A stretch of 43,787 nt of DNA from contig NC_090613.1 in the NCBI RefSeq assembly GCF_004359215.1, forward strand, positions 7,249,973 through 7,293,759, written 5' to 3'. The DNA is from Bremia lactucae. Its lineage: Eukaryota; Oomycota; Peronosporomycetes; Peronosporales; Peronosporaceae. A program made the translations under genes and the position numbers. How positions within the stretch are numbered: the first letter of the stretch is position 1; the number at the start of each line of letters is the position of its first letter. Shown in pieces: positions 31,139 through 42,028 of the stretch. Below the pieces are notes generated by a model. That model was not told where the DNA came from. It saw only the letters and a program-made list of their open reading frames with translations, and searched no databases.

Positions 31139-31575
31139 GTAACGGGGTGTTTCGTTATATGAAATTAACACTTAAAGGTTGGTAATCAATATATTTTCAA
31201 ACGGTAGATAATATCTGAGAAATATTTCTTTACATAGTATATTCAAAAAGCTTATCCATTGGTAGATATAGGCTATTATATCTACTTACTCCGCGGTCCA
31301 GTCAGCACTGGACGCGCGCAACGAGAGAGACAGATAAGGCTTTAATACAAGTTTTTTATTAGTGTATAATTAAGCAAGTAGAAAATAGTAGAGATAGAAG
31401 AACTTAATTATATTAAATACTGTTTAATTTTAAATCTATTTAAAGCAAGTACTTAAAAGAGAGTTTTTCTCTGCACGTACTAGTGTACGTGAAGTAACGT
31501 GTGCCACCACTTGCACTGAAGCAGTTCAAAGTGGACTTGTACTGAAGCAGTACCAGTCGGCAGTGCCCCGTTACA
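31139..31575 (+). repeat. Family B 3' LTR with polypurine tract
   Basis: 437 bp, TGTAACGGGGTG...CCCCGTTACA, preceded by the polypurine tract AGGGGGGTGA at about 31128-31137 (plus-strand primer for reverse transcription). Confidence 0.88.
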
Positions 31576-31670
31576 GTAGAGGCAGCTCACCTTCACTATG
31601 ATCAGTTTAGGTTGACTAGTAGTCTTATCAGTACTAGCAAAAGGTGCCCCGATACAGCTATCACATTGGT

Positions 31671-31930
31671 GCGGTAATTCGGCTCCTCGTGCGCACCTAC
31701 TAAATAGAAAGTAGTTTTCAGACTGAATTATATTTGATTGTATTAAATATAAATACCTGTTTTTACCAATTAAAAATGTCATCTCGGTAGATAACACCAA
31801 TAAGTATGGCGAGCGTATCGTTTTAGATACCTCGCGTAACGGAAAACGCTAGCAGTCATCTCGCCTAATGTGAATGCACCTATGTGCATCACATACACAA
31901 GGGTTGGTCAAAAATGTAAACCACACCCAG
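31671..31930 (-). repeat. Inverted, diverged fragment of the family A LTR
   Basis: The reverse complement matches 43290-43555 (GGGTGTGG...GACCAACCCTTGTG...GTGCATTCACATTAGG...GCGCACGAGGAG) with substitutions and small gaps, then diverges after TTACCGC. It lacks both LTR ends. Confidence 0.7.
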
Positions 31931-32054
31931 TAGATTGAAAAGTTTATCGAAAGTGTTGGGCTTTATGCATGTGCGTGTATAGGGATATATATACATGAGA
32001 GTATGTGATCGTACGATAATATTTTACAGGAAAAAAATGGTAGTGGTAAAAATC

Positions 32055-32127
32055 ATGCGCTGTAGCTCAGTCAGGAAGGCATGGCAGTGCCGTCACACAG
32101 CTCACGGGTTCAATAATCGAGAACAAC
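32055..32127 (+). repeat. tRNA-like sequence (SINE head or tRNA pseudogene)
   Basis: An A-box-like TAGCTCAGTCAGG (32063-32075) and a B-box-like GGTTCAATAAT (32107-32117) are spaced as in RNA polymerase III tRNA promoters. The acceptor and T stems do not pair properly, so it is not a working tRNA. Downstream sequence to about 32300 could be a SINE body. Confidence 0.35.
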
Positions 32128-33339
32128 GAAAATTAAAACCTTCGGGTCTGATGTCTGGGGTTCATCAGCACTGTCCTGCCAGACAGTGACGTCTCCGCTT
32201 TTGTGGTGGTCCACACCAGTAGGAAAGAGGGCGCGTCCACACTAGAGGGAAACGAAGCGCACCAAATGATAGGAAATATATAACGGTCTAAGCGAACAGT
32301 GATTGTATCACTTTCATGCTGGTTTCTAGAAGATGTGCTACCAGTTCTTCCGATCGGGCGGCCGTCGTGACTGACCACACGTGGGGAGGAAGTGATATTA
32401 TGGTAATGGCGTCAAACTTCTTAGAAAGGGACATCTACGTGGTGCAGGAGCTGAAGGGTCCATTATCCGGTTGGAGTTGTCGGAAATATTGTCCAATTAG
32501 GATAACTCGCAATCGGTGCGTGGTTGACACTGCGGGGAAAATCCCATGTCGGTCATGCATTTAATCGATGCCGTTGCAAGATTAAGCGACTGTCTCTACT
32601 GTTGCGCTACTAGGGACGCCATTACTCGGTTTTTCATCACTCCGATGGTTTCAGCGGCTTCCTGGCTTAGAGTATAGTGACGGGACTAGTTATACTGTCG
32701 AGCCGGGAGCGAGCTGGACAAAGTCCATTAATGCGATGGGCACGACGGGGAACGATCAGGCTCTGGTGTTGGCGGGAGTGTCGCAAGAATAGGTGCTTAA
32801 TTGGATGGGAGCTCCAGGTCGGATATTCGCCGGGGCAAAGAGACTGTCCTACCAGCTGATAGCCGTTCCATCGTCTTGGTTGGCCGGTCGGAACTACTTC
32901 CAATACTGCCAGACTCACCCCGACAGGGTCCTTTCATCGTCGGACATTGCTCCAAAACGGCGACACGACTCCTTGCCCGAGGTATGCGAGTCAGCCGGAA
33001 CGGTTTTGTGCTACCCAGCCTAAAGCGGCAATTCTTGAAATTATGTTATTGATCATCTAAGGCCATAAAAAATGCCTTAGTTTAATGGAACCTTAGGAAC
33101 AGTGACACGAGTCTCAATCGCTAAGCGAATAGTGATTGTATCACTTTCATGCACTTTAAGCGCCTCAGCATATCACTAATTTTCCTTAAGGGAAAGACGC
33201 CGAGCATAATTACAAGACGCCCCTGAGTCAACTAAAATTGGCCATGGCTTATCGAAGCCCTTTGCAGTCGCCTGGGCGACCAAAACCTATGGCGGGGACG
33301 CGTCTATCTGGAAATCCCTCGCATCTGAGTGTCATTTCC
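32128..33339 (-). pseudogene. Degenerate minus-strand gypsy remnant (protease region)
   Basis: On the minus strand, about 33260-33060 reads KPWPILVDSGASCNYARRLSLKE, the aspartic protease active site DSGA (in two overlapping frames), then HESDTITIRLAIETRVTVPKVPLN. A second partial copy of the HESDTITVRL stretch occurs at about 32295-32320, so the remnant contains a duplication. The rest has no long frame. The sequence continues beyond the family C insertion at 42029. Confidence 0.55.
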
Positions 33340-33629
33340 TGTTACGGGGTCACATGTTACCGGTGTACTGACACACCAAGGATATTGTGACTATGTCATT
33401 TAGTCGGGCTGTGTGTCAGTAGATCACGGAATATAGCTGGGTTACCGTTGTGACTCAGTCACGTACGAATGACACGTGTCGGCACCTCAAATTCGGAGTA
33501 TTGATATTCAGTAGTACTAAATAATAGCATTTAGTAGCCTGATTTATTACCGTAGTTAGACTGCTAAAAGATCTGAACATATAACAATTTAGAACTTCCT
33601 CTGTGAGTTGCTGTGTGACCCTGTCACAC
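33340..33629 (+). repeat. Family C 5' LTR and primer-binding site
   Basis: TGTTACGGGGTCACATG...GACCCTGTCACA, 290 bp. The primer-binding site TGGTAGCACTTGTAGTC begins at 33632, with the same first 11 bases as families A and B. Confidence 0.88.
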
Positions 33630-33676
33630 CTGGTAGCACTTGTAGTCAATCCGGCGGCCAAGGATTGAAACAAGCT

Positions 33677-34533
33677 GGATGGCACTCAAGATCGATGATC
33701 GTGAAGCCTATATGCCTCTCAGGAAGGACTACCCTCACCTTATCGATGTCCATTGGGCGACGCTTGAACGGATGGTCAGCCTATGAGGCGGAGACTTTTG
33801 TCGGGTTTCCTTCCCTGACTGCCGACCAACAAAGAGCTCGAGTTGAGCGCTTCGAGCACTACGAGTCCTCTCTTATTGTTCGCGTGAGTACGGCGACGCA
33901 ATATGCCGCACGTACGGCAGTGAAATCTGCTGAACAGGGCGCCTCTTCGACGTCGGTGTCGTATACGCGTCCAGATGTGTCGAAGCCTGTGAAGATTCGC
34001 GTTACCATGTTCGATGAGAAGGAAGCGGATAGCTTGATCATCTGAATCCGGGAGATCGAAATTGCGCTGTGCGCAGGCCACATTGTGACGCGAGGTCTCA
34101 AGTAGCATTTGCCCTTTCAACCCTGGGCGGTCGGGCAAGGGCGTGGGCTATGGCCAAGGAGATGTCTATTCCGGGATACTTTGTCTCGTGGGAGTTCATG
34201 GCTCAGGAGATGCTAACGACATTTCTGATCGCCAAGGTGGCCTACCGTCATCGGCCGTTGTTCTTGAAGAGCAAGCAAGGAAACCTGTCCTTACAAGACT
34301 ATGTCATGGAGCTCCAAAATTTAAAGGCCGCCATAACCAGGGCTTCGTTGGCGGAAGAAGTAAAGGTCACGGTGTTCATGGACGGTGTCCGAGTCGGTCC
34401 TGAACTCTTTCGTCGCCAAGCGACTGCGCTCAACGAAACTGTCGGTGCCCAGGGTCACTTCAGTTTGACGGAATTCGACGAAGGCCCCACCCCCATGGAG
34501 ATATCATCGACCGAACCGGCGCGTCTGCGCTGA
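33677..34533 (+). pseudogene. Family C gag, frameshifted
   Basis: MALKIDDREAYMPLRKDYPH starts the frame. It shifts at about 33780 (AYEAETFVGFPSLTADQQRA) and again at about 34043 after KIRVTMFDEKEADSLII. It continues as ALSTLGGRARAWAMAKEM, SKQGNLSLQDYVMELQNLK, VKVTVFMDGVRVGPELFR and GPTPMEIS. A CCHC-like CFGCNALEH...C at about 34557-34600 follows in another frame with a stop after the His. Confidence 0.8.
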
Positions 34534-34779
34534 GACAATTAGAGGGCCGGTGACCGCTGTTTCGGGTGTAATGCGCTTGAGCATTAATGCAGAAACTGTT
34601 CCAAGAACCCATGGAAGGTTGTCCATGGCAAGCCTGCTTCGATGAAGCAAACTCTGAACGCAGTAAGCGTTGTAGAGTCGGGAAACGAACTATCTCAGTA
34701 GGCGCGAAACGTCGCTCTCAAGAAAGGAGGAAGGTTGCCTCCTCCTCTTCCTGGAGAAAAAAGTCCCGGGGACAACACT

Positions 34780-35592
34780 ATTGCGTTTATCTGTGGCCGC
34801 GGCGCAGTCAAACTTTCTGATTACCGCTAAGGTGAAGGGGTACGAAGACCCCATGATGGTGTTGATTAACCGGGCGCGTCATACAACTTCGCGACTAAGG
34901 CCACTGTGGAGAAATTTTTAGCGTTGTACGCCAAGGCTATTGAAGACTCGAATAGCAACAGCAAGGAGTCCGTCCGCCTAGCGACCGGATCGATCGTATC
35001 GATTCGTGAGGTTTTGTTACACTTAACAATCGAATCTGATGAGTTTGACTCTAGAGAACTATTCATTGTCTTGGATGTCGACGGTCGGTATGATCGCATA
35101 CTTGGGATGCCATGGCTTATGAAGCATGAGCCATGGATCGACTGGCGTAGTCACACCGTGGGTGCTAGCCACAAACCACTCGTTGAACGAGCCTTAGTGG
35201 GTAATGTCCCCTCCTCGTTAAGCGATGAATCTGTGCACGAACATTCCACGCCGGGACGCCTCTTTGCCGGTTCGGCGGAGGTGGCGTATGAAAAAGGCCG
35301 TCGAAAATCGACTGGGGGCTTAGTAGGTGCTGAGGCTGGGTCAGCCTTCACAAAGGAAGTCGCGATCGAGGATGGTTGCGCAAACGGTAGTGCTGCGATC
35401 ACAACTGCTCAGGTAGTCGCTGTCGCTGTGCGATGCAAAATGAAGGAGTCGTGTTTCCTTTTTTATCGGAAGTCGCAACCGTATGCGGTTGCGCACGGGA
35501 TTGTACTGCGGTCACTGTTGCTTAAGAAGGCGATCTCGCTCGCCGACACGTTAGGGATGGAGATGCATTTCCTCCTTCACCGGAAGACGTAA
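34780..35592 (+). pseudogene. Family C protease and linker
   Basis: The active-site region near 34863-34890 reads VD, stop, PGASYNFATKATVEKFL, so the catalytic triad is broken by a stop. SVRLATGSIVSI, FIVLDVDGRYDRILGMPWL and KHEPWIDWRSHTV complete the protease signature. The linker follows with short repeats. Confidence 0.8.
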
Positions 35593-35731
35593 CCATGGGG
35601 GTTGCGCAAGCGGTATAACTGTGGCCACTACCGTTCAGGTAAACGCTGTCGTTGAGCCACGCGCCCGGAAAGATGATGGGTTCAATCCTTCCCAAGGAAT
35701 CGTCTTCGTTCGGCGCCGCTTAAAGGGAGAT

Positions 35732-36040
35732 AAGGCTAAGTTAGTCTCCGCTCAGGAAGATGCAGTCGCTGGTAGACGCGCACATAACAAAGTTAGGTTT
35801 ACTTTGTCACATGAATCGCAATTGTTGGGCAACGCGCGTAAAGGGTGATGAGGCTGTGTCAGTCTCCGCCCAGGAAGATACAGTCGTTGTAGCGACGCGC
35901 ATGTGGCAAAGATGGGTTCTCTTTGTCACAGGAGGTCGCAGTTGTTGGACAGCGCGTACAAGGCGGTGAGACTGGCTCAGCTTTCGCACAGGAAGGCGTA
36001 AGAGCACGGCAATACGCACACGATGGGGCTGGTTCAGCTC
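35732..36040 (+). repeat. 118-bp-period imperfect tandem repeats in the family C linker
   Basis: Units beginning AAGGCTAAGTTAGTCTCCG (about 35732), GAGGCTGTGTCAGTCTCCG (about 35850) and GAGACTGGCTCAGCTTTCG (about 35968) share the following CAGGAAG block. A more distant unit lies at about 35333. A period of 118 is not a multiple of three, so each unit changes frame. Confidence 0.65.
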
Positions 36041-36179
36041 CTGAATTGGAGATCATAGTCGCGGATCGACATGACATTGCGAGATCGCGGTGGAACTGCT
36101 TCCTAAGCTCGAAGAACCGTACGAGCTTGAGGAGATATACCAAAGGTAATTCCTAGCGGACCTCAAGGAGGGTTCGCTA

Positions 36180-37868
36180 GAAGATGTGGTCCTCATACGT
36201 CGAGAAGCGACGTATGTGGAGTTGAACACCTCTTCGGTCATGGACTCGGAGGTGTTAAATAAGGAAAGCAAGGCTCATCGTCAGAAGATGTATGGCTCGG
36301 CCATCCTGAAGGATCCAAGGTATCCGTTTTATCCTCTATTGAAGGAGTTTGCGGAAGTGGTCACGCAAGCCCCTCCCTCGGTGTTACCTTCGGATCAAGG
36401 TGTACACCACGAGTGATCTGAAGCCGGGTACAAAGTACTACACGTTTTTTACAAGGCTAATAATTGACCAGCCATTGCGCATATCTTCCTTCAGTCCTAG
36501 TGAAACAACTTTACGGTTCTTGTCATATCTGATACTGTATAATGCAGTAAGAATTACTTCATTATACAGTATCAGATATAACTGGTTATAACAAATCTAG
36601 CCACACGATTTTCTATCACCGATTCCACATTGTGTGGATTACTATGTTAACAATCCTTGAGGTGGTGAAGTTATAAGTTCAGTTATTCTTGATTTTATTG
36701 AATGACAAGGAGTAGTAGGAGCAAGCGGACGCTATTGACGCATTATATGCGGAGAAGCACGCAACAGGCCAAGTCCGGGAGTCGAAGTCGCCACACTCTC
36801 CACCGACGCATTGTATGCGTAAACCCAATGGAAAATGGTGCATAGTTCATGCTTTTAAAAGCTGAATGCTGTCACAATTCCGGCATCTACGCCAATTCCT
36901 CTGAAGGATCTGTTGCAGAACAACATGGACGGATGCAGTATTTCTAGCTCCCTCGACATGATCGACGGCTATTATTAACTACTCATGAGGGAATCAGATA
37001 TTCCCTTCACAGCAGTTAATACTCCCCGTGGGATGGTGTGGGAATGGTTGGTCATGTACAGGAGCTTTCCAACGCGCTACGTTTAATAGGCTGATTACGC
37101 AACGCTTTCGGCCGATGTGGCACTTAGCGCAGACATATTTAGACAATATATTCGTTCACAGCAAAGCTGAAGGAGGTAAAACGGATGTTTAGGTTAATAT
37201 CGAGCACCTTCGAGCGGTGTTGATGTGTATGCGCGAAAATCGACTTCTTGCGAACATCAACAAGTGCCTCTTTTGGTCGGAAGGGATCCCCTTTTTGGGA
37301 TGTTTTATTGGGAGGGGTAGAATGCGTGTGGATCCAGAGAAGGTTTATGCAATTGCACAATGGCCAATGCCGTCATCCCAGAAGGATTTACGCAAGTGGT
37401 TGAGTCTCGCAAACCATTTGCACAAGTACCGCGAGAACTACGCAAGGATGGCCGGACCATTTACCACACTTGCTGAAGAACGACGTGGCCCGGTCGTGGA
37501 CTGAGGAGGCTCAACAAGCTTTTGAAGCGATTAAGTTGAACCTACAGACGGCACCAATATTGGCGTTGTCGGACGAGGATCATCTATCCAGTGTGGTGTG
37601 TGATGCATCAGACTTTGCCGTTGGTTTTGCTCAGTTGCAGCTGGATGCCAATGGTAATGAACGGGTAATTTCGTTTCAATCGCGGAAGCTAAAGGCCGTT
37701 GAGAATAATTATCTAGTGCACGTGAAGGAGCTTTTCGCAATGAAGTACGTCCTTGTCAAATTTCGGGTTCACCTGCAAAGCAGCAAAATCTTTGTCGTCT
37801 ATACAGACCATGCCTCGTTGAGGACGGCGACTCAGTCGCCTTATTTGTCACAGCGCATGGCGCGATGA
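36180..37868 (+). pseudogene. Family C reverse transcriptase and RNase H, interrupted and mutated
   Basis: The first block ends near DLKPGTKYYT at about 36445. A roughly 265-bp unrelated insertion (about 36450-36718) follows, then DAIDALYAEKHATGQVRESK, KPNGKWCIVHAF and SSLDMIDGYY resume with stops. The catalytic site reads YLDN (37136-37147) where YxDD is needed. RNase H is well preserved: FEAIKLNLQTAPILAL, VVCDASDFAVGFAQLQLD, VVYTDHASLRTATQSPYLSQ. Confidence 0.85.
36450..36718. repeat. Insertion in the family C reverse transcriptase with a strong hairpin
   Basis: A+T-rich sequence unlike the flanks. Its centre is a hairpin: 36525-36544 pairs perfectly with 36560-36579 (20 bp), and after one C/T mismatch five more pairs close a GAA loop. 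Insert ends and a target duplication could not be fixed. It could be a MITE-like element or a tandem of fold-back sequence. Confidence 0.6.
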
Positions 37869-38155
37869 TTAGCATTCTTTGCGGAATACAACTTTACGGT
37901 GGCAGAAAAGCCAGAAAGGCAGAATATGCTAGCGGACGCCCTGTCAAGTCGTCTTGGTTACGAATTTGGTACACGTTGTGCAGCTTTAATCGTCAGCGTT
38001 CAAGCTTATACGCAAGGCATACATTGAAGATTCGGATTTTCAAAAAAATGTATAAGCGTTGTTCGAAGCCGTCAAGTTGACGAAGCGCCAGCAGGCGTAT
38101 CTCCATCGGTATGGTCTGTCCGATGGACTCCTGGTGTACAGTTTGAGTCCGAGGG

Positions 38156-39373
38156 ATGAAGCAGGATGAACCACGCGTGGTCGTCCCTAAAGATGAAGAC
38201 TTACGTCACAGAATCCTCTATGAGGCACATAATGCTCCGAATAGTGGATATTTAGGGTGCAAAAAGACGTACACGTCTGTGGCACGTGACTTCTGGTGGC
38301 CCACATGTACAAGTGGGTCCGGTCATATGTCAAGACGTGCGAAACTTGCCAACGAGTGAAACCACTTGTACGTTTGGGGTGTGCAAAGACGTACACGTCT
38401 TTGGCACGTGACTTCTGGTGGCCCCACATGCACATGTGAAGCCTCTGCCGTCTTCGGCAGCGCCGCTGCAGATTTGCCGGTCCCAGCGGACTGTTGGCGC
38501 TCAATAAGCATGGACTTCATCTTGGACCTTCTGGCGGATAGGCATGGTCAAACGGGCATTTTGGTATTTGTGTGTCGCCTTAGCAAGATGGTGCGACTAG
38601 TGCCGGTTCGCCGAAGCATAACGGCACCGCAGGCGGCATAGCTGTTCATCGACAATGTGTTTCGACTTCATAAACTTCCGGAGTCTTTCGTGAGTGATCG
38701 ATATCCTCGGTTTGTGTCCGCCTTTTGGCAACATCTTTTTTGGCGGATAGGGACTCGACTGGATATGTCGACGGCGGATCTTCCGTAGACGAACGGTCAG
38801 ACTGAACGGGTCAACCGTTTTTTTAAGGATGTGCTTCGCAGTGTTTGCGTGGATAATTATCCGAATGGAGTGCGCAGCTAGCGCAAAATTGAATTCGCAA
38901 TGAATAATGCGGTGCATTCGTCGACAGGGGTTTCCCCGTTCTATGTGAAGTGGTTGCGGCACTCGCATACTCCCCTATCGTTGCCAATCGTCCTTAATGT
39001 GGATAATGTAGATGAGGGAGAGGCTGTCGCCGATGACCTGATAGGCCTAAATGGGGTTCGACCGTCGGTCAAACGCAATTTGCTGACGTTTATTGAAACT
39101 GGTGATGCCATTAGGCTATGTGTCAGGGAAGCCATGGCTGCTGCTCAAAACCTCTTAAAGAGAAATATTGACAGTAATAGTCGTCGATATTCGCAACTGT
39201 TTAAGATTGGTGATTTGGTGCTGCTTAATGCTAAGATCCTACCTATGCACGCGGTATCAGCGGGCGGGAGTACGAAGTTTCGTCCGCATTTCGTGGGGCC
39301 GTTCACGGTCAGGCAATCCCTACACCTCGAACGTGCCATCGGCTATGGCAACGCACCCGACATTATATGTTAG
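38156..39373 (+). pseudogene. Family C integrase with internal duplication
   Basis: HNAPNSGYLGCKKTYTSVARDFWW begins the zinc module. After a one-base frame change at about 38310 the CETCQRVKP pair follows. SMDFILDLLADRHGQTG holds the first Asp, SDRYPRF the second, and NGQTERVNRF leads to FAMNNAVHSSTGVSPFYV. Stops at about 38639, 38787 and 38879 interrupt it. The C-terminal region FKIGDLVLLNAKILP...KFRPHFVGPFTV is open. Confidence 0.85.
38251..38438 (+). repeat. Direct duplication inside the family C integrase (offset 122 bp)
   Basis: 38251-38315 and 38373-38438 share GACGTACACGTCT, GGCACGTGACTTCTGGTGGC and CCACATG in the same order with a few changes. The second copy replaces the expected sequence between the CxxC pair and the catalytic core. 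Confidence 0.8.
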
Positions 39374-40140
39374 GATGCTCAAAGCCTACATTGATCCGGC
39401 GAGCCGGCCTGAAACCGATGCCACAGTTGTCCCGTTATCTGACGAAGGTCATCAGCCAAAGGCGCAGCAGACCCCTCACTTGGTGGATGACCGGTCATCC
39501 CTGAAGAATTCGCAGGTGTCCCGAAGGTTATGACGGATGACCCAAGGGGTACGCAGACTGGCGCGAGGGAGGTGCAGGAGCCTCCGTTTTGCTCGCAAGG
39601 TGGCGCTTAAGGATCCCACCCGATCAAACAACGAAGCCAGCCTTCGCTGATGCTCATTCAAGTCCGTGTTCATCGTCGCAAGCAAATACCCGATCCAGTC
39701 GTCGAGCTGAGGTGCAAGCTGCTCTAAGCGATACCGTTGACGGCTCTGTGATTCCTCACAATGTTTCCCACGACGATCATCCGCATGATAATGGTCCTCG
39801 AGGACGCAGTTACGATCCCTCAAGGCAGATAGGTCGTCTCGACATGCCACCAAGCGATCCTCGCAGGAAGCCAGTGAATACTGAAGAAGTCAAAACTCCC
39901 CAGACGAACGCGAAGTACCATTGTGGTATGTGACGTCCTCCTCAACCCTTGTTCAGTCACGACGAGGAGCTATAGTTCCATGTGGAAAAGTTGGTCGGAC
40001 ATTTCCGTGAGGCGGGACGGAAGGAGTTTTGATTAAAGTGGCGTGACTACCCGTAGGTCCATAATACGTGGGAGCCGAAGGAGCGCCTCGTGGAGGACTG
40101 CCCCGATCTTGTTAGCGCTTATAGGCGTTGCCACTCAATC
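39374..40140 (+). pseudogene. Family C linker and chromodomain remnant
   Basis: After a hydrophilic linker, about 39960-40110 reads FHVEKLVGHFREAGRKEF, stop, LKWRDYP, stop, then NTWEPKERLVEDCPDL. This is a chromodomain with two stops. Aromatic cage positions are otherwise recognisable. Confidence 0.7.
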
Positions 40141-41274
40141 GGTCCGCGCTAACCGGGCCTAGAAGGCTCTTCGGGCCGAATTCGTGGGGTGATTCTTCTT
40201 TCTGGATTTTGATGATGACCTCTCGCAGAATGAGCGTCGTGGTGAAACTGTCTCAATCGATACGACGATAGGCATCCCACCGCCGATCAGCAACCGCCTA
40301 AGCCATGTGAGATCGAAGACGGCGCAGCGCCAGTCAGTCGAGCCGATGCGGCTAGTTGATGAATTCGGGGATGGGATATCCCATGACGATGAGCCACTGG
40401 CGTAATTGGTCATCATACGCATGTCGCCCAACGTCAGTGTCGTCGTCAAGGACGAGTGGGCGTTCGTCCACCTGCTCCACATGTCTTCCTCGCTCTCGGC
40501 ATCGTTGGAGGTTTTCCGCGTAGTCGGCCACGGACCAAACCTTCACTACACGCAGCTGGTCTCTCCTTCGTGGGACGTCACGACGACGCTTGGTGTCTTC
40601 TTAGGGGCCCGATGAAAACAGTGAAGGTGCTTGTTTGCCGGTATTGCTCAAACTTGTGGGTCTCATGGTGATGTCGATACGTGGTACACTCGCAGCAGGT
40701 GCTTTCGATTCTGGTGAAGGCGTATCGGCAGTGATCGTCTTAAGTAGGCTTGATGAACGTCGGCGAATATCGGGATGACGGCGGTGTGTCGGACTCGCGA
40801 GCACATTTCAGTCCTTGTGCACGCTCTTGTCACTCGAGGCGTCGCGAGGTAGTTTGCAGAGCTGACACATCACGTGGCTTCTTATTCGGGTGATTCCTGA
40901 TTAGCGCGTTGCGTGAAGCTCTGCGACGCAGCTTGCTGAGCAGTATGTTTCGCTCAGGATGTTTCGCATTAGATTTCTTATCGTCCTGGTAAGCTGCTTC
41001 TCGTGGAGATGATGTCGTAGTATCCGGTGATTTATCACGCACGGTGTTTGACGGCTCAAGTGGTGCTTCTTTGGCGTACTCGTTGGGCGTCGTACGTCTG
41101 TCGTTGTGGTGACTGTATGAGTCGGTGGCATTGTGGTCTGCGAGTGCCCTAGGGGCGTCTTGGGGTCCGTCATTTTTGTGGGCGCTGCGGCGGTTCTGCG
41201 TGTGTGGGTGCCAGCGTGGCAGGCGCGTTGTGTCATTTCCCTTCGGGTTTCCCCTCCCAGCAAACAGTGTTTCC
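40141..41274. other. Family C 3' region: no sense gene
   Basis: No supported plus-strand frame. Several overlapping minus-strand frames (for example 40901-41287 and 40159-40482) are moderately long, in a position comparable to the antisense frame of family B, but none shows a recognisable domain. Confidence 0.4.
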
Positions 41275-41715
41275 TGTAACGGGGCACTACGACTTGTACT
41301 GCTTCAGTACAAGTCTACTTCGCACTGCTTCAGTTGCGAGTGGTGCCTTACGTCACTTCACGTACACTAGTACGTGCCGAGGAAGACTACTCTTTAAGAG
41401 AACTACCTTAAAGAGGGTTAAACGAAAATTGTATTAATATATAAGGTTTCTTCTTCTTTCTATCTTTTAATGCTAACCTAATTATATACTAATACTAAAC
41501 ATGCAATTGAAATCTTATCTGTCTCTCTCTCTTTGTTACGTTTACAGCTGATTAGTCTGCGGGACAAATAGATGTAACGGCTTATACCTATCTATGGATA
41601 AGATTTTTGAAAATACTAAATAAAGTAATATTCTCCAAATATTTTCTACCTTTTAGATAATATATTAATTAACAACCTTAAGTGTTAATTTCATGTAAGG
41701 ATACACCCCATTACA
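41275..41715 (-). repeat. Solo LTR of family B (-) with perfect target duplication
   Basis: A complete 441-bp LTR in reverse orientation flanked by TTTCC on both sides (41270-41274 and 41716-41720). No element body adjoins it, so a family B copy inserted here and was removed by LTR-LTR recombination. Confidence 0.93.
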
Positions 41716-41738
41716 TTTCCTGTCTGGGTGTGTGGGGG

Positions 41739-42028
41739 TGTAACGGGGTCACATGTGACCGGTGTACTGACACACTAAGGATATTGTGACTTTGTCATAT
41801 AGTTGGTGTGTATGTTAGTACACCAGAGAAAATAGCTGGGCTACCGTTGTGACTTAACTAGGTACGAATGACACGTGTCGGCACCTCAAATACGGAGTAT
41901 TGATATTCAGTAGCACTAAATTAGTATCATTTAGACGCCTGATTTATTACTGTAATTAGACTGCTATAAGATCTCAATATATAACACTTTAGAACTTCCT
42001 CTGTGAGATGCTGTGCGACCCTGTCACA
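41739..42028 (+). repeat. Family C 3' LTR with polypurine tract
   Basis: 290 bp, TGTAACGGGGTCACATGTGACC...GACCCTGTCACA, about 90 percent alike to the 5' copy. The G-rich tract GGGTGTGTGGGGG lies just before it (41725-41738). Confidence 0.88.

Larger units (their letters stand above)
22506..31575 (+). mobile_element. Near full-length family B Ty3/gypsy chromodomain retrotransposon, decayed
   Basis: 5' LTR 22506-22971, primer-binding site 22974, gag, protease, reverse transcriptase/RNase H, integrase, chromodomain, a 1-kb 3' region with an antisense frame, purine tract and 3' LTR 31139-31575. Protease, RT, RNase H, integrase is the gypsy order. All ORFs are broken by stops, frameshifts or deletions. 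The flanks (AATAT left, GTAGA right) are not a target duplication, and the LTRs differ by a 30-odd-bp insertion and many substitutions, so it is old or recombinant. The whole element is unusually rich in short perfect inverted repeats. Confidence 0.9.
33340..42028 (+). mobile_element. Family C Ty3/gypsy chromodomain retrotransposon, full length but dead
   Basis: Two 290-bp LTRs (33340-33629 and 41739-42028) flank primer-binding site, gag, protease, reverse transcriptase, RNase H, integrase and chromodomain, all plus strand and all broken. Flanks TTTCC (33335-33339) and TTTCT (42029-42033) are a target duplication with one change. It inserted into an older minus-strand gypsy element and later received a family B element, of which a solo LTR remains at 41275. 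Confidence 0.88.

Noticed and set aside
22506..31575. A target-site duplication for the family B element
   Set aside because: AATAT on the left and GTAGA on the right do not match, and shifting the ends by a few bases does not help.
32055..32127. A functional tRNA gene
   Set aside because: Box A and B are present, but the acceptor and T stems fail to pair and no clear anticodon arm forms.
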